A stretch of DNA of 36,102 bases from Acidaminococcus sp. CAG:917 (GTDB lineage: Bacteria > Bacillota > Clostridia > Christensenellales > CAG-917), in the NCBI GenBank assembly GCA_000437555.1, contig FR901028.1:257665-293766 (forward strand), written 5' to 3'. The notes under the pieces are model-generated. The model saw only the letters and a program-made list of their open reading frames with translations, was not told the DNA's origin and made no database searches. Shown here piece after piece: positions 23,908 to 31,961 of this stretch; the first letter of the stretch is position 1; each line of letters starts with the position of its first letter. The translations under genes and the position numbers were made by a program.

Positions 23908-23936
23908 TTGCAAGTTTAATTTACTTATGTTATTAT
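23908..23936 (+). promoter_or_regulatory. Candidate promoter of radC
   Basis: TTGCAA (23908-23913), 17-base spacer, TATTAT (23931-23936), about 65 bases before the radC start. Confidence 0.45.
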
Positions 23937-24001
23937 ATTATCAACCGAACGAAAATGCAACAGAGCATTTCGGGGAAATTTCACTAAGGATTAAATGTCG
24001 T

Positions 24002-24829
24002 ATGGGTGAACACGACGGTCACAGAGAAAGAGTTAAACAGAGAGTGGAAAAAGAGGGATTAGAAAACTTTCAAAACCACGAAGTCTTAGAGTTTTTACTC
24101 TTTCCGTTTGTTCCGAGAAAAGATACATGTCTTATGGCACACAGGCTTATAAATACGTTTGGAGGATTTCACAACGTATTTAACGCCACGCCGCAGGACC
24201 TTGAAAAGGTTGAAGGCGTCACGCACAGTGCCGCTCTGTTTCTAAGCTCGCTACCGCAGGTGTTCAGAAAATACCAACAAGACTTTGAAAAGGAAAAAGT
24301 TTCCTTTGCCAACAGAGGCGAGGCAGTCAGATATCTGAAAACGTTTTTCAGTTGCAGGACGAAAGAGGCGGTATACGCCATAGCTTTAGATAAACGTTTT
24401 AAACTTATAGGCACATTTCCTCTTGCCGAGGGATTTGCCGATTCGGTTGCGCTCACGGCAAGACAGGTTGCCGACGTAGCTATGAGGACAAACGCTTTCG
24501 CACTGATTATCGCTCACAATCATCCGAGCGGTTCGGCATTCCCGTCGCAGGCGGATTTTCAGATGACAAACGTCATAGCCTGCAATCTTCATATTATGGG
24601 AATTAACCTTTGCGACCATATTATATTTGCGGGAAACGAATATTACAGTTTTGCTCAACACGGTCTGTTCAGTTATATAGACGGTTCAATCAATAAGTTT
24701 TTAAAAGAGGGCGTAAAGTTTTACGAACTCCCGGACGTACTTAAAGAAGAAAGAGTGGACGAAAGTATCTTTAAAGATATTAAGTTTAACGATGCCGATT
24801 TCAACGACTTAAAACTCGATGAACAATAG
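24002..24829 (+). CDS. radC: RadC family JAB/MPN-domain protein
   Basis: 275 residues. An N-terminal helix-hairpin-helix-like region (GEHDGHRERVKQRVEKEGLENF onward) is followed by a JAB metalloprotease-type domain with the JAMM motif AHNHPSGSAFPSQAD (His172, His174, Ser182, Asp185) and a possible upstream Glu122. Despite the name, a DNA-repair role of RadC is not well supported and its real substrate is unknown. ATG at 24002 gives the standard family N terminus with AAGGA upstream; the frame is open further upstream but would overlap the M20 gene. A ~50-residue Asp/Lys-rich tail follows the JAB domain. Confidence 0.92.
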   Translation: MGEHDGHRERVKQRVEKEGLENFQNHEVLEFLLFPFVPRKDTCLMAHRLINTFGGFHNVFNATPQDLEKVEGVTHSAALFLSSLPQVFRKYQQDFEKEKVSFANRGEAVRYLKTFFSCRTKEAVYAIALDKRFKLIGTFPLAEGFADSVALTARQVADVAMRTNAFALIIAHNHPSGSAFPSQADFQMTNVIACNLHIMGINLCDHIIFAGNEYYSFAQHGLFSYIDGSINKFLKEGVKFYELPDVLKEERVDESIFKDIKFNDADFNDLKLDEQ

Positions 24830-24981
24830 ACGGGTTTTGTCATAGTCGGTAAAGCTTTTAACGCTCTTTTAAATTGACCGATATATAATATATAAGCCTT
24901 GATTATAAGCAAGCTCCGTCGGCTAAAGGGACAAGCCTTTTAGAGAATGTTCTGTTGTTATTATAGACGGATAAAAAAATT

Positions 24982-25014
24982 TTTTGCCGTTAACTTGAGG
25001 TATGGCAAAATTTT
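24982..25014 (+). terminator. Possible terminator between radC and gltX
   Basis: TTTTGCC pairs with GGCAAAA (24982-24988 with 25004-25010) around a 15-base loop, followed by four T. Stability is modest. Confidence 0.4.
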
Positions 25015-25041
25015 GCGCTTTCGGTAAAGGTATAAAAGCTG

Positions 25042-25070
25042 TTGACAAAAAAGAGAAAAAAGGATAAAAG
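25042..25070 (+). promoter_or_regulatory. Weak candidate promoter of gltX
   Basis: A perfect TTGACA (25042-25047), 17-base spacer and TAAAAG (25065-25070, four of six). The start site would fall just before the AAAGGAG ribosome site at 25081. Confidence 0.35.
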
Positions 25071-25092
25071 CGACCAAACTAAAGGAGTTAAA

Positions 25093-26526
25093 ATGGATAA
25101 GGTAAGAACAAGATTTGCACCCAGCCCCACGGGATTTATGCATATAGGCAATTTGAGGACGGGGCTTTATGCCTATCTTTTTGCCAAGAAAAACGGCGGA
25201 GATTTCGTTTTAAGAATTGAAGACACCGACCAGGCTCGTTACGTCGACGGTGCCGTGCAGGTGATATACAACACGCTTAAGACGGCCGGTATAGATTATG
25301 ACGAAGGTCCCGATAAAGACAAGGGCTTCGGACCTTATATACAAAGCGAAAGAAAGTCGCTCTATTTAAAGTATGCATTGGAGCTTATCGAAAGGGGCGG
25401 AGCTTATTACTGTTTTTGCGACAAAGAAAGGCTTGATTCTCTTGCCGATTCAAACGGAGTGAGAAAATACGATAAACACTGTCTGCACCTTTCCAAAGCG
25501 GAGATTGAGGACAGATTGAAAAGCGGTCAAAGCTACGTCATAAGACAGAACATTCCCGCCGAGGGCGAGGGCAGCTATGTGGATATGGTATACGGAAAGG
25601 TCACCGTGCCATACCACGATATGGAAGACTGTATATTGATTAAATCGGACGGTATGCCCACATATAACTTTGCCAACGTCGTTGACGACCACCTTATGCA
25701 AATATCTCACGTCATAAGAGGCAACGAATATCTGTCGAGCACGCCGCAGTATAATCTGCTTTACGATTCGTTCGGCTGGGAGCGTCCGACGTATATGCAC
25801 TTAGCTCCCATTATGAAAGACGAAACGAGAAAGCTTTCAAAGAGATACGGCGACGCAAACTTTGAGGACTTCATTCAAAAGGGATATCTGCCCGAGGCTA
25901 TTGTAAATTATATTGCGCTTTTGGGTTGGTGTCCTAAAGACAACCGCGAAAAGATGACGATGTCCGAGATGATAGAGGCTTTCGACGTGGACGGAATTTC
26001 GATATCGTCAAGCATTTTCGACGAAGTAAAAATGAAATGGCTCAACGGCGAGTATATAAAAGAGCTTTCCGACGAAAAGTTTTATAAGCTCAGCCTTCCT
26101 TATTTCAAAAAGGGAATAGCAAGCAAATACGACTATCGTAAAATTGCGCCTCTTTTAAAGACGAGAGTGGATATTCTTTCCGACGTGGAACACAAAACCG
26201 ACTTTTTAGCACAGTTCGGGGAGTATGACAAAAATATATTTATTACAAAACGTATGCCCGACCTTGCCATTGCAAAGGCGTCGGTAGACGTCGCTCTTGA
26301 AGCTTTAAAAAATCTTGACGACTGGAGCGTCGATTCGATAAGGGATTGCCTCTCGGCGTGCGCCGAGGCAAACTCGATTAAAAACGGACACATGGTCTCC
26401 AACGTCCGTGTGGCAATTACGGGGACGGAAGTAACTCCCGGCGGTGCGTTCGAGATGGCGGATATTCTCGGCAAAGAGGAAACGATAAAGCGTCTTGAGT
26501 TTTCAAAGTCGCTTTTGGAAAAATAA
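25093..26526 (+). CDS. gltX: Glutamyl-tRNA synthetase
   Basis: Class I synthetase charging tRNA-Glu (and perhaps tRNA-Gln, corrected by GatCAB in many Firmicutes). 477 residues. FAPSPTGFMHIGNLRTG holds the HIGH motif, LRIEDTDQAR is the glutamate-site segment, and KLSKRYG is the KMSKS equivalent, followed by the helical anticodon-binding half. ATG at 25093 is chosen for its AAAGGAG site and because the protein then begins at the Rossmann strand (MDKVRTRFAPSPTG). The protease gene starts 16 bases after its stop, so they are probably co-transcribed. No T-box leader was found. Confidence 0.97.
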   Translation: MDKVRTRFAPSPTGFMHIGNLRTGLYAYLFAKKNGGDFVLRIEDTDQARYVDGAVQVIYNTLKTAGIDYDEGPDKDKGFGPYIQSERKSLYLKYALELIERGGAYYCFCDKERLDSLADSNGVRKYDKHCLHLSKAEIEDRLKSGQSYVIRQNIPAEGEGSYVDMVYGKVTVPYHDMEDCILIKSDGMPTYNFANVVDDHLMQISHVIRGNEYLSSTPQYNLLYDSFGWERPTYMHLAPIMKDETRKLSKRYGDANFEDFIQKGYLPEAIVNYIALLGWCPKDNREKMTMSEMIEAFDVDGISISSSIFDEVKMKWLNGEYIKELSDEKFYKLSLPYFKKGIASKYDYRKIAPLLKTRVDILSDVEHKTDFLAQFGEYDKNIFITKRMPDLAIAKASVDVALEALKNLDDWSVDSIRDCLSACAEANSIKNGHMVSNVRVAITGTEVTPGGAFEMADILGKEETIKRLEFSKSLLEK

Positions 26527-26542
26527 CTGCAAAGGTTAAGAT

Positions 26543-28645
26543 ATGAAAAACACGCTTTCAAAATCTAAATATTTAATCCTTCTTTCGGTACTGTTCGTTG
26601 TGGCGGCGGCAATGATTTTTTCCACTGTCGGAGTGGCGTTTGCCGGCACGTATTCCGACCCCGACGTCCCGAAAGGATTGAGCCAGAAGGACTATTGGTA
26701 TTTTGCCGAAAACAGATTCGATTTGGCGGGTGCGAGGGAGTATTTTTCCACGTTCGACTTTTCGGAAAACGAGCAAATTTATATCGCCGTCATTGATACG
26801 GGAATAAACTACAATCACGAGCTGTTTGAAAAAACATTGCTTTGGGTGGAAGAAAACGGCATAAGAAAACCCGTAGGTTATAACAGCGTGACCAAAGACG
26901 GAAATATAGGCGACTCAAGCTCAAGTTATCACGGCACGCACGTCGCAGGAATTATTGCCTCTGTAATATTAGAGCTTGGAATAGAAGATTATGTAAAAAT
27001 CATTCCTATTAAGGCTGTAAATTCTTCCAATCAATTTACTTCTACGGCGGTCAATAATGCCATTAAATGGGCGTGCGGAGAAAATACAATCGAGCAGAAT
27101 TGGGGATATAAAGTCGAGTGCAGGGTCATCAATATGTCCATAAGCGTTTTGAAATCTCAAACGGAGGGCGGAAGCTGGGCGGATACGACTGCGCTTCAGT
27201 CTACGATTGACAAATATTCCGATACTGCCGTATTTGTCTCGGCGGCGGGCAATAACGGCGTCAGCTCCGTTGAAGACCCTACCTATCCGGCAAGCCTTGA
27301 CAACGTCATATCCGTCATGAATTACTCGGAAAAGACGGCTGACGAGCTTGAGATAAACTCTGGCTCAAACTACGGCTATTACGACCTTGCCGCTCCGGGA
27401 ACAAACATTTACAGCGCGAGCGGAGCGAATTACGCTTATTCTACCGGCACCTCTATGGCGGCGCCTTTTGTCAGTACGGCGGCTATTATGCTGGCTTTGC
27501 GTTATCCTTCCGTTACGGCAAGCAAGCTTTCGCTTATGCTCCTCAATCATCAAAGCTCTATTACGATTGAAAAAGAGGGAATAAACCATAAGGGCGTAGA
27601 CGTTATGTCGATTTTACAGACGGACTTTCTTTCCGACGATATTTACGAATACGTCAAGCCGTCGAGCATTTCAATATCCGCATCCGACGAATCGCTTTTA
27701 AATCAAAGAGCGGAAGAATTTAAAACAATTCCCTTTACCGCATCGATATATCCGTCCGACAGCTATGACAGAGCATACGACAGTCAGGTTATATGGGTTG
27801 TCGAGCGCACCGTAGACGGTAAGACGGAGGAGATTGGAAGATACAAGTCAGGACTTAAATTCAGTTTCGACGAAAGATTTTACGGACAGCAGCTTTCCGT
27901 TTACGCTCTGTTATATGTAGATGGCAATTCCTTGACTTCCGAGAAGACGAGCATAAATATAACTTATTCGGCACCTGATTTCCAATCAATTTATATATCC
28001 CCCGTTGAATGGTCTTCAAGTTATAAAGGCAACGGCGGGGACGTGCCTGCCAACGTCGGAACTCCGCTTTATTTAAGCTTCACGAGCGTCAAAAACGTCG
28101 ACCCTTCCTATGAAGTCAAATGGTATGTTGACGGCAAGCTTGTCAAAAGCGGAACGCTTTACGACAGCAAGGTTTTTGAATACGTTCCCGACACTATGGG
28201 CTATCACACGATAACGGCGACAATAGACGGAGGCTGGATTTATCAGGAATTTAAGATATTCGTTCAAGGTCCGTTTGCGATAGGATACGTTTTGGCGATA
28301 TTGGCTGTTGCGGCGTTTGTCGCTTTTATGACGGTGACTCTTTTAGCGGAATTGAAAAACAATCCTTTCACGCCCAAGGCCAAACGAATAAAAAAGAGTG
28401 AAAACAAACAGTCTTTAACTTCCGAAACCGTTATAGATGAGGTATACTCGGCGGATAATGCAGAGGGTGAGTCGAGCGACGAGTCCGACTCCGAAAGAGA
28501 AAACGCGGCCGAAGAATTAAATGCCGAAATCGCAACGGAGAGCGAGCCTGTAAGCGAGGGCGAACAAGGCGTAGAGGAAACAAAAGACGACGCCGCCGAC
28601 GGCAGCGTGCAAGGCGGAGAAAAGGACGGACAGGATAAAGAATAG
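26543..28645 (+). CDS. Membrane-anchored subtilisin-like (S8) serine protease
   Basis: 700 residues. An N-terminal hydrophobic segment (about 10-34) ends in AFA like a signal peptide. The catalytic domain shows Asp85 (AVIDTGIN), His130 (HGTHVAG), Asn237 (AAGNNG) and Ser304 (GTSMAAP), so the triad and oxyanion site are intact. Residues ~370-575 look like two beta-sandwich modules. A membrane helix (about 579-602) is followed by a short basic stop-transfer region and a ~80-residue Glu/Asp/Ser-rich tail, presumably cytoplasmic. The protease would face outward on the cell surface. The ribosome site (AAAGG) is weak; it follows gltX by 16 bases. Target unknown. Confidence 0.9.
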   Translation: MKNTLSKSKYLILLSVLFVVAAAMIFSTVGVAFAGTYSDPDVPKGLSQKDYWYFAENRFDLAGAREYFSTFDFSENEQIYIAVIDTGINYNHELFEKTLLWVEENGIRKPVGYNSVTKDGNIGDSSSSYHGTHVAGIIASVILELGIEDYVKIIPIKAVNSSNQFTSTAVNNAIKWACGENTIEQNWGYKVECRVINMSISVLKSQTEGGSWADTTALQSTIDKYSDTAVFVSAAGNNGVSSVEDPTYPASLDNVISVMNYSEKTADELEINSGSNYGYYDLAAPGTNIYSASGANYAYSTGTSMAAPFVSTAAIMLALRYPSVTASKLSLMLLNHQSSITIEKEGINHKGVDVMSILQTDFLSDDIYEYVKPSSISISASDESLLNQRAEEFKTIPFTASIYPSDSYDRAYDSQVIWVVERTVDGKTEEIGRYKSGLKFSFDERFYGQQLSVYALLYVDGNSLTSEKTSINITYSAPDFQSIYISPVEWSSSYKGNGGDVPANVGTPLYLSFTSVKNVDPSYEVKWYVDGKLVKSGTLYDSKVFEYVPDTMGYHTITATIDGGWIYQEFKIFVQGPFAIGYVLAILAVAAFVAFMTVTLLAELKNNPFTPKAKRIKKSENKQSLTSETVIDEVYSADNAEGESSDESDSERENAAEELNAEIATESEPVSEGEQGVEETKDDAADGSVQGGEKDGQDKE

Positions 28646-28810
28646 GCCGCATATAGCGTTATTAAAGCTTAGGTATATTAGCTTAAGCAAAAGCAAACAA
28701 AAACGTAAAAATAAATTGCTTTAAAAACATTATCGGTAAAGCATAGAATATAAGATAAAGCTATAAATGCCGATATAAAAATATAAAAAATAAAATATAA
28801 GCACAAAAAT

Positions 28811-28840
28811 AAAAAGCATTCGATTTACGAATGCTTTTTT
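28811..28840. terminator. Bidirectional terminator between S8 protease and veg
   Basis: A 12-bp perfect stem AAAAAGCATTCG with CGAATGCTTTTT (28811-28822 with 28828-28839), loop ATTTA, with A- and T-runs on opposite sides. It abuts the stop of the minus-strand veg gene. Confidence 0.85.
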
Positions 28841-29070
28841 CATACTTTGAAAAACTTGACTCCTTTTGTCAAAACGTCGTTATAGGAAAAGGTTTTAAGA
28901 GCGCCGTTCAAAGTTTTAAAGGTAAATACGGAGGGGTATAAATTTTCTACGTTTCCGCAAAACGAACTTATTTTGTTTCGTCCTTCGTTGACTTCGATTT
29001 GCACGCATATGCCTTTGAGAGCAAGCACGCGCTTTTTTGTTGTGTCTAAATTTTGACCTATATCTCGCAT
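28840..29070 (-). CDS. veg: Veg family protein
   Basis: 76 residues matching the small Veg family: an N-terminal helix (RDIGQNLDTTKKR), then the beta core LKGICVQIEVNEGRNK, the hallmark YPSVFTFK and FSYNDVLTKGVKFF, in the same order as Bacillus Veg. Veg is abundant in Bacillus and has been linked to biofilm matrix control, but its molecular activity is not settled. The ATG at 29070 lacks a good ribosome site; an in-frame stop lies just upstream, so there is little room for another start. It is divergent from the sipL-like gene, and ispE lies close by, resembling the veg-ispE neighbourhood in Bacillus. Confidence 0.8.
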   Translation of the reverse strand: MRDIGQNLDTTKKRVLALKGICVQIEVNEGRNKISSFCGNVENLYPSVFTFKTLNGALKTFSYNDVLTKGVKFFKV

Positions 29071-29152
29071 ACAGAAATTATTGCCGAAAATTTAAATTTT
29101 AATCATACCTCGGGTTTTGTTTTAATAAAATATATCGAGTTAGGAGGGCAGT

Positions 29153-30643
29153 ATGGAATATAATTATGAAAACGTAAGCTGCAACTGTTTTAAAGAAGCA
29201 GCGGTAGCGGATAGAGTGGTTGAATTTAAATTGCCGCTCGCAGACGGCGCGTCGGTTGCGAAAGTGTTGTCGGTAGTGGCGGACGGCAGAGCAGTCAAAG
29301 TGGACGCCGCTGACAAATCCGTTTCTTTCAGCGGAAGGGTAAACTTCAGACTCGTATATCTGTCAAACGAAAACGTCTTGCAAAGTCTTGACTATTTTGC
29401 CGATTTTGATGAAAACATATCGGCGGAAGTTTCATCGGGAGACGCCGTTTACGGCGAGGCAAAGGTGCTCGAAACGGACCTTTCGGGCGAAGAGGAATTA
29501 AAACTCTGCAGTGTGGTAAGACTTACGGTTTATGCGGCACAAAACAAGGAATGCAAGTGTTTGACTTCCGTTCCGAGCGAGTGCTACGTAGAATGCGAGG
29601 AAATAAAACTCAACACATTGCTCGGCTCCGTCGTCAAGGATTTTTCGGTAACAGACGAGGCGTTTATAGGCGGAGATATTGAAAAAATTCTGACAACCGA
29701 TTCAAACGTCGCAATATATCAGTTAAAGCCCACGGAAGGCGGAGTGTTCGTATCCGGTGAGATGTGCGCCGCCGTAACTTATCTTATAGACGATACGATA
29801 AAATGCGCCAGATTTAACGTCTCGTTCAGTGAGGAAGTTCCTTTTAAAGGGCTCAATCCGGACGACGGCGTTACGGGCAAAGCGGAAGTCAAAAACATAA
29901 GAATTATCATAGGAGGAACGGAAGGGGACAACAATATAGAAATCGAAGCGCTTATCGGCGTCAGAATAAACGGATATAAAAATTCCGACCTCTCCGTTGC
30001 CGTAGACGTGTTTATGCCCCAAAAGGAGCTTATTGCAACAAAGGGCGAAATGAAAATGACGGCGTTTGATAAAGTATTATTCTTCGACGATAAATTCACC
30101 GAATCTGCGAGGATATCCGAAACCCGTCCCGCAGTCAGAGAAATTCTTGCCGTGACGACGGCGTCGAATACCGTGGCGAAAGTGTGGAGCGAAAATTCTC
30201 AGATTTGCATTGAAGGTATTGTAGGCGCAACGATAATTTATAAAGACGAAAACGGCTTTAACTCGGTCAAGGCGGAATTGCCTTATTCCGTTTGTTTCGC
30301 CGCAGACGTCAAGGACAGTTCCGTTCTTAAAGCGGACGGCAGCGTGGGAGAAGTGACTGCGAAAATTAAGCGCGACAGAGAGATTGAACTTTCGGTTAAA
30401 CTGTGTTTTGGCGTAGAAGTCTATACGGAAAAAACCATGACTTATATCGACAGCGTGACGGAAGGCGAGGACAAGCCTTTAAACGACTCCGCAATTTCGG
30501 TATATATAGCAAGCGAGGGAGATACAATATGGGACGTGGCAAAAGCTTTCAGTGCGTCGCCTGACAAGATTTTGGAACAAAACGAAATCGACAAAAAACT
30601 CGTCGAAGGTCAAAGAATAGTCTTTTTCAGAAGTCTTGTTTGA
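29153..30643 (+). CDS. sipL: SipL-like spore protein with SPOCS (DUF3794) domains and LysM
   Basis: 496 residues. About three SPOCS/DUF3794 beta modules fill residues ~1-440, and a C-terminal LysM follows (ISVYIASEGDTIWDVAKAF, about 448-496). This matches SipL of Clostridioides difficile, which binds SpoIVA through LysM to build the coat basement layer on the forespore. There is no signal peptide, consistent with action in the mother-cell cytoplasm. ATG at 29153 follows GGAGGGCAGT. A possible SigE-like CATAC element lies upstream but is not convincing. Closed by a strong terminator at 30842. Other SPOCS-LysM proteins exist, so orthology to SipL is likely but not certain. Confidence 0.85.
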   Translation: MEYNYENVSCNCFKEAAVADRVVEFKLPLADGASVAKVLSVVADGRAVKVDAADKSVSFSGRVNFRLVYLSNENVLQSLDYFADFDENISAEVSSGDAVYGEAKVLETDLSGEEELKLCSVVRLTVYAAQNKECKCLTSVPSECYVECEEIKLNTLLGSVVKDFSVTDEAFIGGDIEKILTTDSNVAIYQLKPTEGGVFVSGEMCAAVTYLIDDTIKCARFNVSFSEEVPFKGLNPDDGVTGKAEVKNIRIIIGGTEGDNNIEIEALIGVRINGYKNSDLSVAVDVFMPQKELIATKGEMKMTAFDKVLFFDDKFTESARISETRPAVREILAVTTASNTVAKVWSENSQICIEGIVGATIIYKDENGFNSVKAELPYSVCFAADVKDSSVLKADGSVGEVTAKIKRDREIELSVKLCFGVEVYTEKTMTYIDSVTEGEDKPLNDSAISVYIASEGDTIWDVAKAFSASPDKILEQNEIDKKLVEGQRIVFFRSLV

Positions 30644-30841
30644 TAAATTCTTAAAAGAGTAAAACCCGTTTAAATGCCACAGCGAGTCAAACGGCGAACG
30701 AGTTTAAGCAAATAAAATTTGTATAAATAAAATTGAAGTCGGATATGGCTTTGTAAAAAAAAAATTTGCGGCAAACGGCTTTTAAAAAAAGGACTTGAAA
30801 AAGAAAATAGGGCAGTCGCAAAATACGACAATTATTATCTT

Positions 30842-30874
30842 ACAAAAAAAGGCAAGCGCATTGCCTTTTTTTGT
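30842..30874 (+). terminator. Terminator after the sipL-like gene
   Basis: A 14-bp perfect stem (30842-30855 with 30861-30874), loop GCGCA, including a run of seven T, about 200 bases beyond the sipL stop. Symmetrical A/T runs would allow function on either strand. Confidence 0.8.
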
Positions 30875-31019
30875 TTGTCAAAAGTCATACGACATATCGA
30901 AAAAGGTATATAAAAATCGAAACTTGTAAAAAAAAGGAATGCTGTTTGCCATAGCCGTTTTTCGAGCGTAAAGCAATTAAAAGATAATTTTTTTCCTTTA
31001 AATTAAAGAGACGGTATGC

Positions 31020-31025
31020 TATAAT
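31020..31025 (+). promoter_or_regulatory. -10 element placed for a leaderless ispE mRNA
   Basis: TATAAT at 31020-31025 ends six bases before the ATG at 31032, so transcription would start on or next to the start codon. No ribosome site is present. The -35 region (TTTAAA, 30997-31002) is poor. Confidence 0.5.
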
Positions 31026-31031
31026 GACGGT

Positions 31032-31820
31032 ATGGAAATTTACGGCAAAATAAATATAGGTCTTCTCGTTACGGGAAAAAGAGATAATCTGCATACGATA
31101 AAAACTCTGTTCCATTCCATATCGCTTAGCGATACCTTTGAGTTCGGAGGCGAAGGGATAGAGCTTTTCGACGAAACGGGCGAACTTGACAAAAAGAGAT
31201 ATAAGGAAAATTTATCAAAAATATTTTCACGTTTTAATATCCTCGGCGCAAAAGTCGTAAAGAGAATTCCGTTAGGCGGAGGACTCGGCGGAGGAACGAC
31301 GCCTTTTGTCGCCTGTTGCAAATATTTAAATCTCAACCTGTCCGACGAGGAAAAATATAAACTGTCCTGCGATTTGCCTTTTATGTCTAAGGGAGGATTT
31401 GCGCTTGCCGAGGGCGTGGGAGAAAAGCTCGAGTTTTTAAAGCCAAAAAAATGCTATGCTCTTTTGGTAAAGAGCGGCAGTGTCGATACCGCAAAGGCAT
31501 ACGCCTTATCTGACGTCTCGACGGGGTCGAAAGACAATTTATCCGAGATAGCCGAAAAATTCGACTCCCTTGACTTTGACGTGCCCAACGATTTGTTTTT
31601 ACCCGCAACCATGCTCAACGGCGACGTCAAAAGGATATACGGTTTGCTGTCGGCATATAATCTGCCTTGTTTTATGACGGGAAGCGGAGCGACAATCGTA
31701 GTGCTTTCCAAAGACAGAGAGATGCTTGAAAGAATATGTTTTGACTCCGAAAAAAAATTATCCGAAAATTGTTTCAAAAAAATAGTGAGTTTTGTCGAAA
31801 ACTACAAAAACGCAAAATAA
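31032..31820 (+). CDS. ispE: 4-diphosphocytidyl-2-C-methyl-D-erythritol kinase
   Basis: GHMP kinase phosphorylating CDP-methylerythritol in the MEP isoprenoid pathway. 262 residues, slightly short (usually about 280-290). YGKINIGLLVTGKR holds the active-site Lys6, IPLGGGLGGGTT (79-90) is the ATP-binding loop, and CDLPF carries the catalytic Asp114, followed by GGFALAEGVGE. Divergence is visible: the usual GGSSDAA loop end reads GGTTPF, and the region before it is shortened. The start cannot be moved upstream because stops follow the next ATG. No ribosome site is seen. Nearness to veg resembles Bacillus gene order. Confidence 0.87.
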   Translation: MEIYGKINIGLLVTGKRDNLHTIKTLFHSISLSDTFEFGGEGIELFDETGELDKKRYKENLSKIFSRFNILGAKVVKRIPLGGGLGGGTTPFVACCKYLNLNLSDEEKYKLSCDLPFMSKGGFALAEGVGEKLEFLKPKKCYALLVKSGSVDTAKAYALSDVSTGSKDNLSEIAEKFDSLDFDVPNDLFLPATMLNGDVKRIYGLLSAYNLPCFMTGSGATIVVLSKDREMLERICFDSEKKLSENCFKKIVSFVENYKNAK

Positions 31821-31875
31821 ATTTTTGCAAAAACGTTATATGACAAAAAAATATTGACAAATTGAGCGTTTGCTA

Positions 31876-31904
31876 TTGAAAATTTTTTACGTTTTTGCTA
31901 TACT
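31876..31904 (+). promoter_or_regulatory. Promoter of the glg operon
   Basis: TTGAAA (31876-31881), 17-base spacer, TATACT (31899-31904), about 58 bases before the glgB start. A second TTGACA at 31854-31859 lacks a matching -10. Confidence 0.65.
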
Positions 31905-31961
31905 AAAATTGCAAAATATCGTTGTCGGCTTGTTTTGTCGGCAATTTTTCAGGAGATGAAA

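Larger units (their letters stand above)
30644..31031. other. 388-base gap before ispE
   Basis: AT-rich DNA holding the sipL terminator (30842-30874) and the ispE promoter. Nothing else is supported; a reverse frame at 30885-31115 overlaps ispE and has no ribosome site. Confidence 0.6.
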
